A DNA stretch of 10,635 nt from the NCBI GenBank assembly GCA_002746275.1, contig NVWR01000003.1, positions 381,101-391,735 of the forward strand, in the 5' to 3' direction. Under the pieces are notes generated by a model. It had not been told where the DNA came from and did not search any database. It worked only from the letters and a program-made list of their open reading frames with translations. The position numbers were made by a program, and so were the translations under genes. Each line of letters starts with the position of its first letter. Within the stretch, counting starts at the first letter, position 1. This stretch comes from Rhodobiaceae bacterium. Its GTDB lineage: Bacteria > Pseudomonadota > Alphaproteobacteria > Parvibaculales > Parvibaculaceae. Of this stretch, positions 1 through 6,266 are shown one piece after another.

Positions 1-225
1 ACCCTCCACCACCACTGCAATGGAAAGTCCCGGCACATCCTCTTCGGCCATCCGACGAGGAAGATATTGTGAAAGCGCACGCGCCATATCCTCTCGCGGC
101 CACTCAACCATCCCCCCTTCCCGATCCACAGCCCATGCAGAACATGGATTAAACGCAAGCATAAGGGCAGCAAGACAGACGGGAAGAAAACCGCGACACT
201 GCTTCACAATTATCTCCCTCACCAT
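1..225 (-). CDS. Secreted serine beta-lactamase-like hydrolase, N-terminal part only
   Basis: Seen: an open frame of 75 codons that runs off the left edge. It starts at ATG (223-225) with GAGG upstream; a GTG at 205-207 in the same frame has GGGAG six bases ahead and is an alternative start. The N-terminus has basic residues, a hydrophobic stretch (FLPVCLAALMLAF) and a likely signal-peptidase site after SAWA. The window ends at EEDVPGLSIAVVVEG. Known: VPG(L/I)S(I/V)AVV near the N-terminus is typical of the class C beta-lactamase/penicillin-binding/esterase family of periplasmic serine hydrolases. The catalytic SxxK would lie beyond the window, so activity cannot be judged. It follows the aldo/keto reductase by 7 nt and the reductase stop lies in its ribosome-binding region, so it is probably the last visible gene of the same transcript. 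The family call rests on one short motif plus export. Confidence 0.6.
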   Translation of the reverse strand, partial: MVREIIVKQCRGFLPVCLAALMLAFNPCSAWAVDREGGMVEWPREDMARALSQYLPRRMAEEDVPGLSIAVVVEG

Positions 226-232
226 AATTTCC

Positions 233-1228
233 TCAATCAATCGGCATGCGCGGTAGCTGAAAATTCAGCCTGAGCGCATCAATTTTTTTGATGATCGCAT
301 CATCAAGCGGCCCCTCGTTCACACCATCAACGAGGGCTCTGAGTTCGCTGCGGTTCTTCACCCCAAGGATCACTGTATCAACACCCGACATGGCCAGCGC
401 ATACCGATGTGCCAACACGGCAGGTTCCTGCCCAAGCTCCGACGCTAGCGTCCGAAACGGCGCGGCTTTTTCAAAGTCAGCTTGTTCTGCCGGATCAGCC
501 TTCCGGTCGAGTGCACCGGTAAGCGCGCCCGCTTGCACTGCGCGAATGCCCAGTACACCCACACCATTATTAACCGCCGTGCGAATAATATTGCGGGGCT
601 CTGGCGGCTCATCAAAACGCTTCATATTGCCAGCGCTATCCATAAGATTTGCAACGACCTGGGCGACCGCCGGTTTAGTGTCTTCGCGGAAGGCATCCAT
701 GATGGTTTTAGGAAGACCTGTGCCGGTGATGCCCCAATCGGCAATCAACCCTTTTTTCTTCAGCTTCTCAAACGCGGGAACAACATGCTCCTGATAGAGA
801 GACCAACTGGTGGCAAAGCGATGCTGCATCGCACCATCTTGCGGGTACGTGTAATCGTCGGGACAGATGTTGGAGTGCAGGAAAAACAAATCGACCCGCT
901 CAATTTTCAAGGTCTTAAGAGAGCGCAGGAGTGATTTCTCCAGTCGCGCATAAACTTCGTCCGCTGGGGGAGACCCCAGAAAACATTTGGTGGTAAACTT
1001 GGCATCAACCGGGGGTGATCCCTCAAACGCCGCGCCAAAGACCATCTCAGCTTCGCCACGCCCATACATCGGCGCCGCATCAAAAAGTGTAATGCCCGCA
1101 TCAACCGCATCGCGAACCGTGGCCACGGCCTCCTCGCGCGACGTGTCGCCCCAAATCTGCGCCAGCCCGCCACCGCCAAGCGTCAACACGCTAACCGGCC
1201 AGAGACCTCCAAGCATCCGCGTTTCCAT
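233..1228 (-). CDS. Aldo/keto reductase family oxidoreductase
   Basis: Predicted cytoplasmic NAD(P)H-dependent oxidoreductase with an (alpha/beta)8 barrel, 331 aa, the normal length for the family. Seen: the AKR tetrad is complete, with Asp50 and Tyr55 in FDAAPMYGRGEAE, Lys81 in FTTKCF and His118 in DLFFLHS. The N-terminal GGGGLAQIWG replaces the usual GTWxxG-type glycine loop. The C-terminal VDTVILGVKNRSEL is the usual cofactor-phosphate region of AKRs of the L-fucose/D-threo-aldose dehydrogenase or YccK/Tas-like type. The start ATG has GGGAG seven bases upstream. It lies 11 nt after folD and 7 nt before the beta-lactamase-like gene, all on one strand, suggesting co-transcription. The substrate is unknown; nothing links it to folate chemistry apart from position. 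Confidence 0.88.
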   Translation of the reverse strand: METRMLGGLWPVSVLTLGGGGLAQIWGDTSREEAVATVRDAVDAGITLFDAAPMYGRGEAEMVFGAAFEGSPPVDAKFTTKCFLGSPPADEVYARLEKSLLRSLKTLKIERVDLFFLHSNICPDDYTYPQDGAMQHRFATSWSLYQEHVVPAFEKLKKKGLIADWGITGTGLPKTIMDAFREDTKPAVAQVVANLMDSAGNMKRFDEPPEPRNIIRTAVNNGVGVLGIRAVQAGALTGALDRKADPAEQADFEKAAPFRTLASELGQEPAVLAHRYALAMSGVDTVILGVKNRSELRALVDGVNEGPLDDAIIKKIDALRLNFQLPRMPID

Positions 1229-1239
1229 GTCAGCGCTCC

Positions 1240-2142
1240 CTATAGATCATCGGGCACTGCGAGCCCATTTTGCATACACGCAGCAACAACCGTGTTGCGG
1301 ATCAGACACGCAACGGTCATCAGGCCAACACCACCGGGCACCGGTGTGATCGCTGACGCTCTGGAAAGCGCGCCCTCATAATCTACATCACCCACAAGCC
1401 GCATTTTGCCCTCGCCTCTTTCAGGCGCGGGCACTCGGTTGATACCCACATCGATGACGACAGCCCCCGGCTTAATCCAACTGCCTTCAATCATTTTCGG
1501 ACGACCAACGGCGGCGATCAGAATATCCGCTTGGCCCACGATCTCAGGCAGATTAGTTGTACGCGAGTGCGCGATCGTGACCGTGCAGTTTTCGTTGAGA
1601 AGAAGCTGTGCCACCGGCTTGCCGACCAGATTGGAACGCCCAACCACAACCGCATGTTTCCCCGACAGTCCACCTTCAACAGCCGCCCGCACCATAATGA
1701 GGCAGCCAAGCGGCGTACATGAAACAAGTCCCGGCAAGCCTGACGAAAGCCGCCCGGCATTGAGAGGATGCAACCCATCGACATCTTTGGATGGGTCAAT
1801 TGTATCGATCACGCGTTGTTGTGAAATTTGGTCCGGCACCGGAAATTGCACAAGAACACCGTGCACCGCATCATCCGCATTCAGCTCGCGTACTTTCGCA
1901 AGCACCTCTTCCTCGCTCGCCGTGTCAGGCATCCTAAATTCTAGCGAATTCATACCCGCCTCGCGGGTGGCAATACCTTTGTTGCGGACATAAACTTCGC
2001 TGGCAGGGTCAGCCCCCACCAACACCACCGCAAGACCTGGCGTGATCCCATGGTCGCTCTTCAGCCGCGCCACGTGGGTCTTCACAATCTCTCTCAGTTG
2101 AGAGGAATACAACTTTCCTTCAATTCGCTTCGCGTCTGCCAT
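1240..2142 (-). CDS. folD: Bifunctional methylenetetrahydrofolate dehydrogenase / methenyltetrahydrofolate cyclohydrolase FolD
   Basis: Interconverts 5,10-methylene-, 5,10-methenyl- and 10-formyl-tetrahydrofolate with NADP in the cytoplasm, feeding purine and formyl-Met-tRNA synthesis. Seen: 300 aa from the ATG at 2142. The substrate domain carries SEVYVRNKG with the catalytic lysine at about residue 55, and [19 protein letters not shown] precedes the Rossmann domain with [18 protein letters not shown], and [12 protein letters not shown] closes the fold. All of these are FolD signatures. An in-frame GTG at 2154 would add four residues (MRSE); the ATG is preferred because [10 protein letters not shown] fits the usual FolD N-terminus, though neither start has an excellent ribosome binding site. 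It lies about 32 nt (20 nt if GTG is used) after the DUF167 gene. The yggT–DUF167–folD order is familiar from alphaproteobacteria. Confidence 0.95.
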   Translation of the reverse strand: MADAKRIEGKLYSSQLREIVKTHVARLKSDHGITPGLAVVLVGADPASEVYVRNKGIATREAGMNSLEFRMPDTASEEEVLAKVRELNADDAVHGVLVQFPVPDQISQQRVIDTIDPSKDVDGLHPLNAGRLSSGLPGLVSCTPLGCLIMVRAAVEGGLSGKHAVVVGRSNLVGKPVAQLLLNENCTVTIAHSRTTNLPEIVGQADILIAAVGRPKMIEGSWIKPGAVVIDVGINRVPAPERGEGKMRLVGDVDYEGALSRASAITPVPGGVGLMTVACLIRNTVVAACMQNGLAVPDDL

Positions 2143-2174
2143 CTCGCTTCTCACACCTCATCCACTCGTAGGAG

Positions 2175-2495
2175 TTACAACCGCTCAAACCAACCTGCCA
2201 GCAATGTCAGCCTCTCCTGTGGGTCACCCGCAAGAAGAAGGGTTTTTGTTCTGTCTTTTTCACCCGCAACCACCGTAAGGCTCGATCGCGGCACACCCCA
2301 GTTTTTTGCAAGCAGTTTCACGACAGCAGCATTCGCTTTGCCCTTGTCTGGAACCGCATGCACCCGCAGCTTAAGCGCCGGGTTCCCGTCGCCCAACTGA
2401 ACAATTCCCTCAATACGGTCGGCAGATGCGTTGGGCACAACCCGCAGGCGAACCAGCGCCCCCTCGCGACCCAGCCGAATAGGAGGAGGGCTCAG
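2175..2495 (-). CDS. DUF167 (YggU-like) family protein, probable CTG start
   Basis: A small conserved cytoplasmic protein of unknown function, 106 aa if read from CTG at 2493-2495. Seen: VRLRVVPNASADRIEG, then LKLRVHAVPDKGKANAAV, then LLAKNWGVPRSSLTVVAGE and DRTKTLLL, the full DUF167 pattern. The first standard start codon in this frame is GTG at 2438. Using it would cut off GALVRLRV, the first beta-strand that family members normally have. No ATG, GTG or TTG occurs between that GTG and the end of yggT. The CTG overlaps the yggT TGA stop as CTGA, exactly the geometry of an ATGA start/stop overlap, so translational coupling with a CTG start is the best explanation. A sequencing error turning ATG into CTG would give the same picture. 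The family call is secure and the start is inferred. Confidence 0.82.
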   Translation of the reverse strand: MSPPPIRLGREGALVRLRVVPNASADRIEGIVQLGDGNPALKLRVHAVPDKGKANAAVVKLLAKNWGVPRSSLTVVAGEKDRTKTLLLAGDPQERLTLLAGWFERL

Positions 2496-2788
2496 TAGCC
2501 GCCCCGCACCACACCAAAGAGTTCAAAAACCAAATTCTGAAGGAAGATAAGTCCCAGGATCAGCACGATGGGGGAGAGATCAATCCCGCCAAGATTGGGC
2601 ATAACCCGCCGAATTGGGCCCATCACCGGCTCGGTCACCTTGTACAGGACGTCGGCCACCCCATAGACAAAGCGATTTTGCGTATTCACCACATTGAAGG
2701 CAATGAGCCAGCTCAAAATTGCATTTGCGATGACGACCCATATGTATAGATCAATCACTTGAGAAAGCAGGATAAGAAAAGACTGCAT
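2492..2788 (-). CDS. yggT: YggT family integral membrane protein
   Basis: 98 aa, the normal length for YggT (also called Ycf19-like or CCB3-like). Seen: two hydrophobic segments at about residues 5-30 and 70-93, flanking the conserved central motif VTEPVMGPIRRVMPNLGG followed by IDLSPIVL. Known: YggT proteins are inner-membrane proteins often encoded next to proC/yggS or DUF167 genes; roles in osmotic tolerance and cell division have been suggested but no reaction is defined. It is the first gene of the minus-strand cluster, and its stop codon overlaps the apparent start of the DUF167 gene by 4 nt. A GGAG lies only three bases before the ATG, which is close for a ribosome binding site. The promoter should be in 2789-2940, but no convincing -35/-10 pair was seen. 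Confidence 0.92.
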   Translation of the reverse strand: MQSFLILLSQVIDLYIWVVIANAILSWLIAFNVVNTQNRFVYGVADVLYKVTEPVMGPIRRVMPNLGGIDLSPIVLILGLIFLQNLVFELFGVVRGGY

Positions 2789-2940
2789 GTGCTCCGCCGC
2801 TGGTTGTTTTTGGCATCTATCAAGTGGTGCTTTTTAACACGATTTCATCCCCTCGCGCACCCTCTTGGGAAACTATCGAAATCTGGTATCCGGCCTTGTT
2901 TCAAGAACCTCATTATTCCACGATGAGGGGCGATAAGACA

Positions 2941-3016
<76 letters not shown>

Positions 3017-3143
3017 CCTCAAATACGACATCCACCTTCCTAAATGCCGAAACGGTGATCATCTCCGGTCTCTTTTTTGGCGATGACGCTAGATGTCTTC
3101 CTCTATTCGGGCAATGATACCAAGCTCATGGGGGAAGCACGCA

Positions 3144-3650
3144 ATGTCTGGGTACGCTGCCAGGTATGTGAAAACCGTTGATGCGCTCAATTATAGAATT
3201 GGCCGCTTGGCCATGTATCTGATCTTCGTGATGATCGGCGTCCTGATGTGGTCCTCCATCTCCAAGACCTTCTTCCTGCCCTCTCTGTGGACCTTTGAGA
3301 TGGCCCAGTTTGTCATGGTGGCTTACTACATATTGGGGGGCCCCTACTCCATCCAACTTGGTTCGAATGTTCGGATGGATCTGTTTTACGGATCATGGTC
3401 ACCACGCACCAAAGCCTGGGTCGATGCTTTCACCATTTTCTTCCTGCTGTTTTATCTCTGCGTACTTCTTTACGGCGGCATCGAAAGCACCACCTACGCC
3501 ATCAAGTATGGCGAGCGAAGTTATTCGTCCTGGCGACCTCTTATGTGGCCGATTAAAACCATCATGTGCATCGGTATTTTCATGATGATCCTGCAAGCCA
3601 TCTCTGAATTCCTGAAAGACATAGCGCGCATTCGAGGGCAGGAAATCTGA
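3144..3650 (+). CDS. TRAP transporter small permease subunit (DctQ-type)
   Basis: Small membrane subunit of a tripartite ATP-independent periplasmic transporter, which imports substrates using the sodium or proton gradient together with the large permease and a periplasmic receptor. Seen: 168 aa with four hydrophobic segments at about residues 20-40, 48-68, 93-112 and 132-155. The loop after the second segment reads SIQLGSNVRMDLFY, the usual DctQ pattern (GxHVRVDxxY type). The start at 3144 is chosen because GGGGGAAG sits about seven bases ahead. Earlier in-frame ATGs at 3093 and 3114 would add 17 or 10 residues but lack a good ribosome binding site. Its TGA shares one base with the ATG of the large permease (TGATG), indicating translational coupling. 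Confidence 0.9.
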   Translation: MSGYAARYVKTVDALNYRIGRLAMYLIFVMIGVLMWSSISKTFFLPSLWTFEMAQFVMVAYYILGGPYSIQLGSNVRMDLFYGSWSPRTKAWVDAFTIFFLLFYLCVLLYGGIESTTYAIKYGERSYSSWRPLMWPIKTIMCIGIFMMILQAISEFLKDIARIRGQEI

Positions 3651-4972
3651 TGTCATACGAGCTCATCGCTATTGTGATGTTTTCTTCGATGATGCTCATG
3701 CTTATGACGGGCCAACGGGTCTTTGGCGCCATCGGTGTTGTGGGCGCCATCGCTGCTATTTTTCTGTGGGGCACCGGTGGTGGTGACATCAGTTTTACAG
3801 CCGCCATCAAACTGATGAAATGGTACCCGCTGCTCACTCTGCCCATGTTTATCTTCATGGGTTATGTGCTTTCTGAATCCAAAATCGCCGACGACCTCTA
3901 TCAGATGTTTCATGTCTGGATGGGACGTATAAATGGCGGACTGGCCATCGGCACCATCGGTCTGATGGTCTTGATCTCCGCTATGAACGGACTGTCCGTG
4001 GCCGGCATGGCAATTGGCGCAACGATTGCACTCCCTGAGCTTTTGCGGCGCGGCTACGACAAGCAGATGGTTACCGGCGTTGTGCAGGCAGGGTCGTCTC
4101 TCGGCATATTGGTGCCGCCATCGGTGGTGCTTGTTCTCTATGCAATGATTGCGCGCCAGCCTGTCGGTCAACTCTGGCTCGCGGGCCTTCTTCCCGGGCT
4201 TATGATGGCCGCGCTGTTCATCATCTACATCGCCATTCGCTGCCGCATCAATCCAGAACTCGGCCCCGCTCTGTCGAAAGAAGAACTCGATGTGCCCATG
4301 GCCGAAAAACTTCGGCTGTTGCGAGCGGGCCTGCTTCCTCTCTTTATATTTGCGGCCATGATGGTCCCCTTCGTCAACGGCTGGACGAGCCTTGTTGAAA
4401 GCTCCGCAATTGGCGCCATGGCTGCTTTTCTTGCCACCGTCCTCAAGGGCCGGATGACCAAGCTTGTCTTTGAAAATTCGGTACGACAGACCCTAGCCAT
4501 TACCTGCATGTTCATGTGGATCATTCTGGCAGCCATGGGGTTCGGCGCTGTCTTTGATGGCCTCGGAGCTGTCAAGGCCATAGATAATCTGTTCACAGAT
4601 CAACTCCATCTTGATCCTTGGATGATCCTGGTCCTGATGCAGCTCTCATTTCTTTTGATGGGCACTTTTCTTGATGACACAGCAATGCTGGTCATCGTCG
4701 CACCCCTCTACATACCGCTCGTTGCCCTACTGGGCTTTGATCTCGTCTGGTACGGCGTGCTCTACACAATAACAACGCAGATCGCCTACATGACGCCGCC
4801 CTTTGGGTACAATCTATTTCTTATGCGGGCCATGGCACCGCCAGAGATAGAGCTGAGAGATATCTATCGCTCTATCATTCCCTTCGTTGGCATCATGGTG
4901 ATCGCTCTCACATTGGTCATGGTGCTTCCTGACATAGCGCTGTGGCTACCCAATTACGTGTACGGCAAATGA
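3650..4972 (+). CDS. TRAP transporter large permease subunit (DctM-type)
   Basis: 440 aa, the standard size for DctM, the channel-forming subunit with about a dozen membrane helices. Seen: hydrophobic segments over the whole length, plus the family hallmarks ALPELLRRGYDKQMVTG, AGSSLGILVPPSVVLVLYA and, in the second half, LLMGTFLDDTAMLVI and YMTPPFGYNLFLMR. These resemble the permeases of the so-called mannitol/chloroaromatic (FcbT3/TakM-like) branch more than the C4-dicarboxylate branch; that placement is an impression, not a tree. The start codon overlaps the small-subunit stop by one base and AGGAA lies just upstream. The gene is followed by an 81-nt gap before the receptor gene that holds a small GC-rich hairpin (about 4999-5014). 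Confidence 0.94.
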   Translation: MSYELIAIVMFSSMMLMLMTGQRVFGAIGVVGAIAAIFLWGTGGGDISFTAAIKLMKWYPLLTLPMFIFMGYVLSESKIADDLYQMFHVWMGRINGGLAIGTIGLMVLISAMNGLSVAGMAIGATIALPELLRRGYDKQMVTGVVQAGSSLGILVPPSVVLVLYAMIARQPVGQLWLAGLLPGLMMAALFIIYIAIRCRINPELGPALSKEELDVPMAEKLRLLRAGLLPLFIFAAMMVPFVNGWTSLVESSAIGAMAAFLATVLKGRMTKLVFENSVRQTLAITCMFMWIILAAMGFGAVFDGLGAVKAIDNLFTDQLHLDPWMILVLMQLSFLLMGTFLDDTAMLVIVAPLYIPLVALLGFDLVWYGVLYTITTQIAYMTPPFGYNLFLMRAMAPPEIELRDIYRSIIPFVGIMVIALTLVMVLPDIALWLPNYVYGK

Positions 4973-5043
4973 AAACAAAACAGGGAGGATGAAGACAAGG
5001 GCCCTCGGGGCTCACACGGTGAAGTGCTTATCACAACAACAAC

Positions 5044-5047
5044 GGAG
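5044..5047 (+). promoter_or_regulatory. Ribosome binding site deciding the dctP-type start
   Basis: GGAG lies six bases before ATG 5054. This supports starting the receptor at MTTRRKFL rather than at the earlier in-frame ATG at 5024, which would bury the Tat signal behind ten extra residues. Confidence 0.75.
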
Positions 5048-5053
5048 TTGAAG

Positions 5054-6088
5054 ATGACCACAAGACGCAAATTTCTCACCACCGCGGGTGTCGCGGGTGC
5101 AGCAACTCTTGCCGCTCCTGCCGTTCACGCAAACACGAAAATAAAATGGCGGTTGCAAACCTATGCTGGTCCTGCGCTCGCCGCCCATGTCATCAAACCG
5201 GCAATCGATCAGTTCAATGCCGTCGCGCGTGATGAAATGGAAATCGAACTCTATTACGCCGACCAACTGGTTCCCACCGGAGAGCTTTTCCGTGCGATGC
5301 AGAAGGGAACAATTGATGCGGTTCAGTCGGACGATGACTCCATGGCTTCTCCAACCGAAGTCACGGTGTTTGGCGGATACTTTCCCTTCGCCAGTCGCTA
5401 CTCACTCGACGTGCCTGTGTTGTTTAATCAATTCGGGCTCGGAGAAATATGGGATGAAGAGTACGCCAAGGTTGGCGTGAAGTGGCTCTCTGCAGGCGCG
5501 TGGGATCCGTGCCATTTTGCCACCAAGGAGCCCATTCACTCCCTAGCTGATCTTCAAGGCAAACGGGTCTTTACCTTCCCGACTGCAGGCCGCTTCCTCG
5601 AACAGTTCGGCGTTGTGCCGGTAACACTGCCCTGGGAAGATATTGAGGTGGCCGTGCAAACAGGTGAACTAGACGGTGTCGCCTGGTCGGGCATCACAGA
5701 GGACTACACCGTCGGGTGGGCGGATGTGACCGACTACTTCCTGACCAACAACATCTCCGGCGCTTGGGCCGGGTCGTTTTTCGCGAACATGGACAGGTAC
5801 AACGAACTGCCTGAGCATCTCAAAGTGCTCCTCAAACTGACCATGGACAGCTCGCACTATTACCGCCAATGGTGGTATTGGGGCGGGGAAGCCGATTTGC
5901 GGGTGAACGGAAGCAAGATGAAGCTCACCACCATTCCCGATGAGGAATGGGCGACGGTTGAAGCCGCGGCTCAGGTTTTTTGGGATGAAATCGCTGCAGA
6001 ATCCGAAGTCAAAGCCAAGGTTGTGCAGATCCTAAAGACCTACAACGCATCGATGGAAAAAGCCGGGCGGCCTTACCGTTACGGCTAA
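5054..6088 (+). CDS. TRAP transporter periplasmic substrate-binding protein (DctP/TakP-type), Tat-exported
   Basis: Extracytoplasmic receptor that hands substrate to the DctQM permease encoded just upstream; 344 aa. Seen: a twin-arginine signal, TTRRKFLTTAG, followed by an Ala-rich stretch and a likely cleavage after AVHA (residue 26), so it is probably exported folded. The mature protein starts NTKIKWRLQTYAGP. Further family features are ELFRAMQKGTIDAVQ, SLADLQGKRV, LPWEDIEVAVQTGELDGVAW and a C-terminal helical part ending near PYRYG. Known: Tat signals are common in the TakP/FcbT1 branch (keto acids, lactate, aromatic acids). Odd: where most TRAP receptors have a ligand-binding Arg (K-[IM]-R-[VI]-P), this one reads GKRVFTFPTAGRFL, so a straight alignment puts Phe173 there, with Arg180 nearby. 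The substrate may therefore be atypical and is unassigned. Confidence 0.92.
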   Translation: MTTRRKFLTTAGVAGAATLAAPAVHANTKIKWRLQTYAGPALAAHVIKPAIDQFNAVARDEMEIELYYADQLVPTGELFRAMQKGTIDAVQSDDDSMASPTEVTVFGGYFPFASRYSLDVPVLFNQFGLGEIWDEEYAKVGVKWLSAGAWDPCHFATKEPIHSLADLQGKRVFTFPTAGRFLEQFGVVPVTLPWEDIEVAVQTGELDGVAWSGITEDYTVGWADVTDYFLTNNISGAWAGSFFANMDRYNELPEHLKVLLKLTMDSSHYYRQWWYWGGEADLRVNGSKMKLTTIPDEEWATVEAAAQVFWDEIAAESEVKAKVVQILKTYNASMEKAGRPYRYG

Positions 6089-6107
6089 CTGGCTCAGAAA
6101 ATCCATT

Positions 6108-6141
6108 GGGGCCCGGGGTGGCAAAGCCAAACCTGGGCCTC
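6108..6141 (+). promoter_or_regulatory. Strong GC-rich hairpin after the TRAP receptor gene
   Basis: Arms 6108-6117 (GGGGCCCGGG) and 6132-6141 (CCTGGGCCTC) pair over 10 bp with two G:U pairs. A smaller GGC-AAA-GCC hairpin sits inside the loop. No T-tract follows, so it is not a normal intrinsic terminator. It could protect the 3' end of the transporter mRNA or work with the downstream terminator-like hairpin. Confidence 0.5.
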
Positions 6142-6202
6142 AAAACAGCTCAAACCTCCCATTCAGGCCTATCGTCCGATGAAAATTGGAATGCCGGAAT
6201 CT

Positions 6203-6228
6203 AAAAATAGACTTCGGTCTATTTTTTT
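6203..6228 (+). terminator. UUCG-loop, AT-rich intrinsic terminator or attenuator
   Basis: A perfect 10-bp inverted repeat, AAAAATAGAC / GTCTATTTTT (6203-6212 and 6217-6226), encloses a TTCG tetraloop closed by C:G. A run of seven T follows the last A of the arm. The stem is mostly A:T, weaker than usual, and the symmetry would also work on the minus strand. Only 38 nt separate the T-run from the next ATG, so it may be an attenuator inside a dctQMP–amidohydrolase transcript rather than a full stop. Confidence 0.75.
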
Positions 6229-6253
6229 GCTCATACTGCCCCAACAACATTCT

Positions 6254-6260
6254 GGAGGAG
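6254..6260 (+). promoter_or_regulatory. Ribosome binding site deciding the amidohydrolase start
   Basis: GGAGGAG six bases before ATG 6267 is the strongest ribosome binding site in the window. It rejects the in-frame ATG at 6186, which lies upstream of the terminator hairpin and would add 27 unrelated residues. Confidence 0.85.
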
Positions 6261-6266
6261 TTGGAC

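Noticed and set aside
288..934. Overlapping plus-strand open frames opposite the aldo/keto reductase
   Set aside because: Ser/Arg/Ala-rich composition with no domain pattern; they are shadows of a minus-strand gene with a complete catalytic tetrad.
3048..3077. Possible terminator after the tRNA, with a run of six T
   Set aside because: The sequence before the T-run gives only a 3-bp stem or mismatched near-palindrome; not a credible intrinsic terminator.
3653..4171. Long minus-strand open frame opposite the TRAP large permease
   Set aside because: His-rich, low-complexity translation lying wholly inside a clear membrane-protein gene; no ribosome binding site or family pattern.
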